A stretch of 10,076 bases of DNA, from assembly GCA_030043175.1 (NCBI GenBank), contig JASHYD010000064.1, forward strand, positions 1 through 10,076, in the 5' to 3' direction. Origin of the DNA: Xanthobacteraceae bacterium. Its GTDB lineage: Bacteria; Pseudomonadota; Alphaproteobacteria; Rhizobiales; Xanthobacteraceae. Shown here one piece after another: positions 1-5,820 of the stretch (positions are counted from its first letter, which is position 1; the number at the start of each line of letters is the position of its first letter). Below the pieces are notes generated by a model. That model was not told the origin of the DNA. It saw only the letters and a program-made list of their open reading frames with translations, and did no database searches. A program made the translations under genes and the position numbers.

Positions 1-804
1 GGCAATCTCGCCGGGTCCGATCTCTTCCGCCGGGTCAATCTTGCACCCGGCCGTTCCGATTTTATGCCCAAGGACGGCAAGACCCCGTTCAACAAGAACG
101 AGATCGCGGCGATCGGCTGGTGGATATCGCAAGGCGCCCCGAAGAGCGCGACGGTCGGCGACCTTAAGCAGACGGCAGAAGCTTCCTCGGCCATAGCGGC
201 GGTAATCGGGATTGCCGGGGCGGAGGGCGAGGAGGGCGAGGCGCCGAACCCTGCCGGCCCGGACGAGGCGCCGCTCCCACAAGTGGCCGAGGCTGACGCG
301 GGGGCGGTGGCGAAGGTTGTGGCAGAGGGCTTCATCGTCAGGAAGGTGGCCATGGGCTCCAACCTGGTGGACGTAGATTATGCCTCGGCCGCTGCGGTGA
401 CGCCCGCCATGATCGACGACCTCGCCAGATTCGGACCCAACATCCTGCGCCTGAATCTGAGGCACGCCGGCGTCTCCGACGCCGAGATCAAGACCATCGC
501 CGGCTTCTCCAACCTCCGGCGCCTGCGCCTGGAGGAGAACGCAATCACCGACGCGGCGGCCGACGACATCGCCAACTTGAAGGACCTGACCTATCTGAAC
601 CTGACCAACACCAAGGTGACGGATGCGGGCTTCGCGCAGATCTCGACGCTGCCCAAACTGTCGCGTGTGTACATCTGGGAAACCGCCGTAACACCTGCCG
701 CCGTAGACAAGGTCAAGGCCTTATGCAAGGACGTCACCATCTACGCCGGCCTCACCGCCAAGGACGTCCCCGCCGAGAGCAAGATCATGACGCCCGCAAA
801 TTGA
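1..804 (+). CDS. Cytochrome c-like (PSCyt1) / leucine-rich-repeat protein, 3' end only
   Basis: The reading frame is open from the first base and ends at TGA 802-804, so this is the C-terminal 267 residues of a longer protein. The ATG at 64 lies inside a conserved domain and is not the start. Residues 1-47 (SDLFRRVNLAPGRSDFMPKD, then EIAAIGWWISQGAP) match the end of planctomycete-type cytochrome c domains (PSCyt1). The haem-binding CxxCH expected in that domain would be upstream of the window. An Ala/Glu/Pro-rich linker follows (about 60-100). Then come four leucine-rich repeats of exactly 24 residues each at about 148-243, with LxxLxL and xVTDAG-like signatures (VSDAEI, ITDAAA, VTDAGF, VTPAAV). 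The combination suggests a periplasmic or membrane-anchored haem protein with an LRR interaction surface. The function is not known to me. A terminator follows at 832-860, so it ends its transcription unit. Confidence 0.75.
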   Translation, partial: GNLAGSDLFRRVNLAPGRSDFMPKDGKTPFNKNEIAAIGWWISQGAPKSATVGDLKQTAEASSAIAAVIGIAGAEGEEGEAPNPAGPDEAPLPQVAEADAGAVAKVVAEGFIVRKVAMGSNLVDVDYASAAAVTPAMIDDLARFGPNILRLNLRHAGVSDAEIKTIAGFSNLRRLRLEENAITDAAADDIANLKDLTYLNLTNTKVTDAGFAQISTLPKLSRVYIWETAVTPAAVDKVKALCKDVTIYAGLTAKDVPAESKIMTPAN

Positions 805-831
805 TGGCAGGGCGAGCCAAGATGGAAGGGC

Positions 832-860
832 GGGCGCGTCGGCGGGCGTCCTTTTCTTTT
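832..860 (+). terminator. Intrinsic terminator after the cytochrome/LRR gene
   Basis: GGGCGC at 832-837 pairs with GCGTCC at 846-851 in RNA (six pairs, one of them G-U) around an 8-nt loop. It is followed at once by TTTTCTTTT (852-860). It lies 27 nt past the stop codon of the upstream gene and in the right orientation. Confidence 0.6.
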
Positions 861-901
861 GGATTCTCTTGGAGGTCTGACTTTGGCCAATTTGACGAAG
901 C

Positions 902-1164
902 TCACGGGGGTCGCGAGACCTTGAAGATCGGATCATTTTCCACGATCTCGTGAGCGCTTTTCAACATCAGTTTCATGCGTCCCATGTTGCCGACGTTCGA
1001 GGGTTGAACAGTTCGAAGCGATCGCTGTTCGAAATGGGGCGCAGCCGTGCGATCGGGTTCGCGGTGCGGCGGTCGACGATCATCTAGCCGCCGCGACTTG
1101 GCTCGATATCGAATTTGGTCAACCGCGCGGCGATCTTGGCCAATGTCGGATCGGTTTGCATCAT
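902..1164 (-). pseudogene. Decayed small gene, about 90-100 codons originally, function unknown
   Basis: Read on the minus strand from ATG at 1164 (a second ATG follows), the frame gives a coherent protein-like stretch: MMQTDPTLAKIAARLTKFDI, then EPSRGG. It meets a TAG stop (1084-1086) and continues in the same frame with MIVDRRTANPIARLRPISNS and DRFELF. Around 997-1010 coherence is lost, and it resumes in another frame with GNMGRMKLMLKSAHEIVEND, PIFKVSRPP and a TGA at 902-904. The pieces look like one small basic protein broken by a nonsense codon and a small deletion or frameshift between ELF and GNMG. They resemble small hypothetical proteins I associate with Bradyrhizobium-type genomes, but that is recall and not a search result. 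No clear Shine-Dalgarno site precedes the ATG. The alternative is chance coherence in GC-rich non-coding DNA. Confidence 0.45.
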
Positions 1165-1295
1165 ATTCACTGTAGACTCACCCGCTGCGCGTCATACGGT
1201 GAAGGCCGACTGTTACGTTTAATGTCGGCTCGTGCCATGCGCGCTGCGCACAATATTCTTCACCGACTGAGAGTTCCCCCGGCGCCAAGGTTCTA
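1165..1295. other. Gap between the decayed gene and the RidA-like gene
   Basis: I see no gene here. There is one modest inverted repeat, GCCGAC at 1205-1210 and GTCGGC at 1224-1229 with a 13-nt loop. It lies downstream of the RidA-like gene on the minus strand. It has no T-run on that strand, so I do not call it an intrinsic terminator. Confidence 0.4.
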
Positions 1296-2732
1296 TCAAC
1301 CCGCATAGACCCAGAAGTCGGCGATCGCCACAGCCGCGGAGGCCGGCATGGGGGCCGGGACCTCTACGCAAGCAAACGGGTGGGGGTGCCGCCCGTAGCG
1401 GTCCTGCCAAGCCATCGCTATGCCGGCGAACTCGCGAATGTCCGAGAGGAAATATTGCGCGCGGACCACGTTCGCCGCCGACACGCCAACGGCTTGGCAG
1501 ACTGCATCCATGTAGGACATGAGCACTCCCCCCTGCAGTTCGCCGGCGAGGCTCAGCGCATCGAATGCGCCTGCCTGTTCGCCGCCCGGGACCCGGCCGT
1601 CGGCCCCAACGGCGATCAGCCCCGACGGGAACACGAGTTCGCCCGCACGCACGCAGGGCCCGTATGTCGCCGCGGCTGGTATCCCGGTTGCGACCACCTG
1701 CTTGCGCCGCCCTGCAGTGCTCTTAAGCGCGATCAGGTTGATTTCGATCATGCCCGCGGTGTTGGCGTAATCTTTCGCGGGAACCGGCGTTATGGCGCAA
1801 GGAATGTCGCGGAAATGCTGCGACCACACCTCCATGAAATCGGGGAAATTCTCGACGCCGCGAATATAGGCCTGAGCCTTCAGGCTGTGTTCGAGCGCCG
1901 AGCCCGCGGCCTTCAACGACGGTTCCAGCCGATTAGTAATGACGTAATGAACCTGTCTGCGGAACGCAGTCTCGCCGCCCCAATTCTGGTCGGGGCCGAC
2001 GTAAACCTTGGGGTCGAGTGTGCCGTCCGGCCGGAACGCCATGTTTCCGGCAACGAACACGAAATCGCTCGCCGCCACCGCGGGGTTGTAGCCGGAGGCC
2101 GAGATCGCCTGACCCGGCAAAGTGAACTTGTCGAGTTGGTAGTCTTGGTCGGCAACGACAGCGATCATCGAGGTGTGAATATTGGTGCGCGCGGTGAAGC
2201 AGCGCTTCATGATGATGGAGGTGCTGGGCGGTATGTAACTGCCGAATTCCGCAAAGCGCGCCAGGTGATAGGCCGAGACGGCCGGACCCTTGGTGTAGAA
2301 CTGGTCGACCCGAACCGCGTTGCTGAGATCGGTCCCGAATTCCTTGAGAATGCCGCGCATGCGGCGCAGCAGATAATCGGCTTCGCGCCGCAGCGGCGGC
2401 CTGCCGCTCAGGCGGTTGCCGGGTGGCCCTTCCACTTCGGGCGCAAGTCCCTGCGCGAAGTCGAAGGCTTCATGACCATTGAGAAACACCCACGGCCCCG
2501 CTTTTACCGCGTATGCATAGTTGATAGCGCTGCCGGCAAGGCGTGTCGATTTTGCCGTCACGGCTGAAGAGGCCGCCGCTTCGCCCTCTCCGGATGGCGA
2601 GGCGCTTGGGGCACAGCCCCGCTCGGCGGCACTGGCGATGTCCGTCGGCAAGGCCGCCGCTGCGGTCGCAACAGCGCCACGGTAAAGGAAACGGCGCCGT
2701 GTGGTCAGAATGGCTGGTTGCGCTACGCCCAT
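1296..2732 (-). CDS. Tat-exported protein with three tandem RidA-like (YjgF/YER057c/UK114) domains
   Basis: This is a 478-residue protein. The ATG at 2732 is preferred over an in-frame ATG at 2939 because it has a strong ribosome site (GGGAGGA, 2737-2743) and puts a twin-arginine signal at the N terminus: RRRFL at residues 12-16, a hydrophobic Ala-rich stretch at 20-28, and a likely cleavage near 35. Three RidA-like domains follow, at about 66-195, 206-337 and 345-476. Each has the family pattern of (V)FxxG near the start, a central helix and a (V/A)(R/Q)xxxF(Y/L) strand. RidA proteins normally act as single-domain trimers that hydrolyse reactive enamines/imines with a conserved arginine in a P-x-R motif near the C terminus. 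By eye, the aligned positions here are Thr171, Ala313 and Phe453, so imine deaminase activity is doubtful. A single chain with three domains could fold as a pseudo-trimer. It lies 145 nt downstream of an exported amidase on the same strand, possibly in the same operon. The domain family is confident and the substrate unknown. Confidence 0.8.
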   Translation of the reverse strand: MGVAQPAILTTRRRFLYRGAVATAAAALPTDIASAAERGCAPSASPSGEGEAAASSAVTAKSTRLAGSAINYAYAVKAGPWVFLNGHEAFDFAQGLAPEVEGPPGNRLSGRPPLRREADYLLRRMRGILKEFGTDLSNAVRVDQFYTKGPAVSAYHLARFAEFGSYIPPSTSIIMKRCFTARTNIHTSMIAVVADQDYQLDKFTLPGQAISASGYNPAVAASDFVFVAGNMAFRPDGTLDPKVYVGPDQNWGGETAFRRQVHYVITNRLEPSLKAAGSALEHSLKAQAYIRGVENFPDFMEVWSQHFRDIPCAITPVPAKDYANTAGMIEINLIALKSTAGRRKQVVATGIPAAATYGPCVRAGELVFPSGLIAVGADGRVPGGEQAGAFDALSLAGELQGGVLMSYMDAVCQAVGVSAANVVRAQYFLSDIREFAGIAMAWQDRYGRHPHPFACVEVPAPMPASAAVAIADFWVYAG

Positions 2733-2877
2733 GTTGTCCTCCCGTTGCAAAGCGACGTCCGTCAATACTCGCGCCAACGATGGCGCCACCTCGATGCTGC
2801 GTCTTCCAAGCCGCGCCGACACGCCCGCATGGCGACAGCAGTCTATGCCAGCAAGGGGGTCGCGCTTGTATGAGCCT
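2733..2877. other. Amidase to RidA-like intergenic spacer
   Basis: This is a 145-bp spacer between two minus-strand genes. It holds a short perfect hairpin (GCGCCA 2771-2776, loop ACGA, TGGCGC 2781-2786) with no T-run after it on either strand. I see no clear promoter, so co-transcription of the two genes is possible but not shown. Confidence 0.35.
2737..2743 (-). promoter_or_regulatory. Ribosome binding site of the RidA-like gene
   Basis: GGGAGGA on the minus strand lies four bases upstream of the ATG at 2732. This strong site decides the start and excludes the 69-residue upstream extension, which reads as low-complexity Arg-rich sequence. Confidence 0.75.
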
Positions 2878-4470
2878 TTAGGGCGAGGCCGGCGCCGTCT
2901 TTGGTGGCGCGCGGTGATGCGTTGCCTGCTCATAGGCATAAGCCAGCTTGAGCAGGGTCGGCTCGCTGTAGGGCCGGCCGAAGAAGGTGATGCCGACAGG
3001 CAGATTGTCAGTGGTGAACCCCGACGGCACGGTCATCGAGGCGGCGTAGACTAGAAAGGTGTTCAAGGTCGGCACGCCCTTGTTGCTCGAGTAAGGCGGA
3101 TTGATGCCTTCCTTGATAAGCGTCGGCTGGTGCTCCACCGTTTTGTGGACGATGGCGTCGAGCCTGTTATCAGCCATGACCTTGAGGACGGTGAACATCA
3201 GCTCCTCGCGCGCCTCGAGATAATCAAGGTAGCGTGCAGCATCGAGCGCGGGCGGCGGATTCCTCCACCGGTCCGCTTTCGTGGGCGGAAAGCTCTTGGC
3301 GAGTTCTGGCGAATTGGCGATGTCCTGACGCGACCTGATGGAGGAGTTGGGATTGCGCGCCAGATAGAGCTTCAGCCCCGCCTCAAAACTGTCCGGATTG
3401 GTGCCCCGTTTGGCGAGCAGCGCCTTGAGGTTCGGGATGACAATGGGATCGACCACCACGGCGCCGGCGGCCTTGAGCTCCGCCACATTTTGCTCGAATA
3501 CCGCATCGACCTTCTTGAAATCCTCCGATCCCGGCTCGGTTTGCACGCCGATCGGCTCGCGCAGAATGCCGATGCGCGCCGCCTTTAGCCCATCCGCGGC
3601 GAGGAAGCGCGTATAGCTGCCGTCCACCATACCGACCCCGAGCGCCGTCACCGGGTCTTCTGGGTCGTAGCCCACCATGCCGTCGAGAAGCAGGGCGAGG
3701 TCCTTCACGGTTCGCGCCATCGGCCCCATTTGCGCGGTCGGTGAAGGGTAGCCATCCCACATGCCGCTGCGGCTCACGAGACCGGGCGTTGGCCGCAGGC
3801 TGGCGACGTCATTCCAGCCCCCGGGGCGACGGATCGACGCGAAGGTCTCCTCGCCGATCGCGACTGTCGCGAAATTCGCCGCGACGGCAGCGCCCGAACC
3901 GCCCGACGAGCCGCCGACGGTGCGTTCAAGGTCATACGGATTGCGGGTAATGCCGAACATCGATCCATAGGTATCGCCGGCCGCGTACTCGCTCAGCGTC
4001 GTCTTGCCGAGGATAATGGCGCCGGCCTTGCGCAACTTTTCTATCGGAAACGCGTCGCGCGGCGGCCGGTAATCCTTAAATACCTGCGTCCCCAACGTTG
4101 TCGGCATTCCGGCGGTATCGATCTCATCCTTCACCAGGATTGGAATGCCGTGCAGTGGACCAATCGGCCCCGAAGCTCGATAGGCAGCATCGAGCCGGTC
4201 GGCATCTTCGAGCGCATGGCCGTTGAGCGTGATGATCGAATTGATATTCGGACCCCGCTTATCGTACGCCGCAATACGATCGAGATAGCCTTGGACGAGC
4301 TGGCGGGCCGTCAGCTTGCCGGATTTGAATGCCGCCTGGATATCATCGATCGTCGCCTCCATGATCTGAAATGGCGCCACATCCTTGCGCTCCTGCGCCT
4401 GCGCGAGCGACAGGCTCGCCGACAATGCGGCGACGATCAGTGTCCCGACGGCGACGTTCCGATTGATCAT
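2878..4470 (-). CDS. Exported amidase-signature (AS) family hydrolase
   Basis: This is a 530-residue protein. The start at 4470 has GAGGG seven bases upstream (4478-4482) and gives a Sec-type signal peptide (hydrophobic residues 7-22, cleavage probably after AQA near 25). An in-frame ATG at 4500 would add ten residues ahead of the signal and is less likely. AS enzymes hydrolyse amide bonds with a Ser-cisSer-Lys triad, and all three residues are visible: Lys114 (ILVKDEID), Ser188 (GGSSGGSG) and Ser212 (ETFASIRRPGG). The spacing of 24 between the two serines matches the family. The usual DTGGS box is altered to ETFAS, which may change substrate choice. The C-terminal FLVYAASMTVPSG and PVGITFFGRP segments are also typical. 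The length is normal for exported amidases annotated as Glu-tRNA amidotransferase-like, but the signal peptide argues against a role in tRNA charging. It is followed on the same strand by a Tat-exported RidA-like protein. The substrate is unknown. Confidence 0.88.
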   Translation of the reverse strand: MINRNVAVGTLIVAALSASLSLAQAQERKDVAPFQIMEATIDDIQAAFKSGKLTARQLVQGYLDRIAAYDKRGPNINSIITLNGHALEDADRLDAAYRASGPIGPLHGIPILVKDEIDTAGMPTTLGTQVFKDYRPPRDAFPIEKLRKAGAIILGKTTLSEYAAGDTYGSMFGITRNPYDLERTVGGSSGGSGAAVAANFATVAIGEETFASIRRPGGWNDVASLRPTPGLVSRSGMWDGYPSPTAQMGPMARTVKDLALLLDGMVGYDPEDPVTALGVGMVDGSYTRFLAADGLKAARIGILREPIGVQTEPGSEDFKKVDAVFEQNVAELKAAGAVVVDPIVIPNLKALLAKRGTNPDSFEAGLKLYLARNPNSSIRSRQDIANSPELAKSFPPTKADRWRNPPPALDAARYLDYLEAREELMFTVLKVMADNRLDAIVHKTVEHQPTLIKEGINPPYSSNKGVPTLNTFLVYAASMTVPSGFTTDNLPVGITFFGRPYSEPTLLKLAYAYEQATHHRAPPKTAPASP

Positions 4471-4688
4471 TGTGAGGCCCTCTGCGGTAAGGCAAGCCAA
4501 GACGCTACACCATCGCGCTCCGCTTTTCAGCTGTCGGTGAGATCGCGCGCCACATCTCGGCTCCTGGCGTGAATCCCGCGCTGACCGACAGCTTCATGCC
4601 CGCCGCAATGCGCCGCCAGCTTGCGGGCGCGGCACAAAGCGAAGAATATTCCAGTCAGGGATCACCATGCGCATGCAGGGAGACCGCC
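4471..4688. promoter_or_regulatory. Leader region of the amidase gene with a 10-bp inverted repeat
   Basis: No gene is seen here. AGCTGTCGGT (4529-4538) is repeated in inverted orientation as ACCGACAGCT (4584-4593) with 45 bases between. The repeat lies 59-123 bases upstream of the amidase start, where a regulator could bind. I could not assign convincing -35/-10 boxes. A 10-bp match at this spacing may arise by chance about once in a window of this size, so the regulatory reading is only an inference. Confidence 0.25.
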
Positions 4689-4907
4689 GTGGACACGCAA
4701 CGTATTTCCGTCGCCATGCTCGGCATCGGTGCAAGCTTGCCGCCGACGCGACCGACCGCAGCGGGTGCGGCGTCGGCATGGCAATTCCAGCGGAAAGAAG
4801 CAACCATCGCAGAGGTCCATCGCGCCGTCCGCGCCAGGCAGATCACGGCGGTACGGCGGGTGAACCTTCGGACCGCCAAAGCGCGAATTATAGTTCGAGA
4901 GATGTGA
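4689..4907 (+). pseudogene. Amidase N-terminal remnant (truncated, 72 codons)
   Basis: From GTG 4689, with AGGGAG 6 bases upstream, the frame runs 72 codons to TGA at 4905-4907. The first 30 or so residues are Ala/Gly-rich and resemble a worn signal peptide. Then comes KEATIAEVHRAVRARQITAV, which matches the N-terminal helix region of exported AS-family amidases. The intact amidase in this window has MEATIDDIQAAFKSGKLTAR at the same place. After this, homology fades (RRVNLRTAKARI where QLVxxYLxRI is expected) and no further amidase sequence follows. The remnant points away from the intact amidase and ends 7 bases before the exonuclease start. It may be the stub of a second amidase gene lost by deletion. 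A small functional ORF translated just ahead of the exonuclease is the alternative. Confidence 0.5.
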
Positions 4908-4914
4908 GCACGCC

Positions 4915-5808
4915 GTGTCCGAGGCGTCGCGGGGCGATGGCGCGCCCACCACCAATCTCAACCGGCACCCGTTGCTGGTGATTGACGGCGACTCTTTCGC
5001 CCACCGATCTTATCACGCCCTTCCCAAGACCATTCGGCGCCGGGATGGCAAGGGTGCGGGCGCTATCGTCGGCTTCGCGAATTTTCTGTTGCGGCTCTAT
5101 CAGACGCAACGGCCACGCGCGGTGATCGTCGGTTGGGATACGCTCGAGGTACCGACCGAGCGGCACAAGAAATTTCCCGCCTACCAGAGCGGGCGCGCGT
5201 TTGACGACGCCTTGCTGGATCAGCTCGAGCTTCTGCCCGAATTCGTCGCGGCGTGCGGGTTTGCAAACGCGAAGGAGCCCGGTTACGAGGCGGATGACTT
5301 TCTCGCCGCCGCCGTTGCCGCCGAGGAGCGCCGCGGCGGAATGGCGCTGGTGGCAAGCGGCGATCGGGACGCATTTCAGCTCGCCTCCGAAGCGACAACG
5401 ATCCTGCATCCGTTGCGCGCCGGCGAAATGGCCCGCATCGGCCCGGGAGAAGTCCGCGAGCGTTACGGCGTCGACCCGAAACAGGTGCCGGATTTCATCG
5501 CGCTTCGCGGCGATCCTTCCGACAAGCTGCCGGGCGCTCGCGGCGTTGGTCCCAAGGGCGCGGCCGACTTGCTTTCCCGTTACGGCACGCTCGAAGGCAT
5601 CCTTGCCGCAGGTCGGTTCCCGGCGGAAGCCGAGATGCTCCGCCTCTATCGATCGATCGCCACGATGAACGCCGCCGCGCCGCTGCCGTCTCTGCGCCGC
5701 CAGCGGCCGACCTGGGCGAAAGCCTCCACCCTGGTGCGCGGTTGGGGGCTCAAGCAGCTAGCCGACCGACTGGCGGAAATGGCGAGGCAATCGACTGCGG
5801 ACCAATGA
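4915..5808 (+). CDS. Stand-alone 5'-3' exonuclease / flap endonuclease (Pol I N-domain family)
   Basis: This is a 297-residue protein starting at GTG 4915, with a weak GAGAG about 12 bases upstream. It belongs to the family of the DNA polymerase I 5' nuclease domain, which cuts 5' flaps and RNA primers using two metal ions. The metal-binding acidic residues appear in order: Asp24 (VIDGDSFAHR), Asp76 (VGWDT), Glu125/Asp127/Asp128 (GYEADD), Asp150 and Asp152 (ASGDRD), and Asp200 and Asp203 (LRGDPSDKLPG). The helix-3-turn-helix DNA-binding motif follows (GARGVGPKGAADLL, about 207-220). There is no polymerase or 3' exonuclease domain, and the length fits stand-alone members such as Xni/ExoIX-like proteins. 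The set of acidic residues looks complete, so it should be an active nuclease, cytoplasmic and acting in DNA replication or repair. It converges on hflX with only 12 bases between the stop codons. Confidence 0.88.
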   Translation: MSEASRGDGAPTTNLNRHPLLVIDGDSFAHRSYHALPKTIRRRDGKGAGAIVGFANFLLRLYQTQRPRAVIVGWDTLEVPTERHKKFPAYQSGRAFDDALLDQLELLPEFVAACGFANAKEPGYEADDFLAAAVAAEERRGGMALVASGDRDAFQLASEATTILHPLRAGEMARIGPGEVRERYGVDPKQVPDFIALRGDPSDKLPGARGVGPKGAADLLSRYGTLEGILAAGRFPAEAEMLRLYRSIATMNAAAPLPSLRRQRPTWAKASTLVRGWGLKQLADRLAEMARQSTADQ

Positions 5809-5820
5809 TCGCGGCGGTTG

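Noticed and set aside
1380..2567. 395-codon open frame on the plus strand
   Set aside because: It lies wholly antisense to the RidA-like gene, has no recognisable domain, and is explained by high GC content.
2733..2939. Upstream in-frame extension of the RidA-like protein (69 residues from ATG 2939)
   Set aside because: It would bury the Tat signal and the strong ribosome site inside the protein and overlap the end of the amidase gene. The extra residues are low-complexity and Arg-rich.
4667..4981. 104-codon plus-strand frame overlapping the exonuclease start
   Set aside because: It runs in a different frame from both the amidase remnant and the exonuclease and shows no recognisable protein features.
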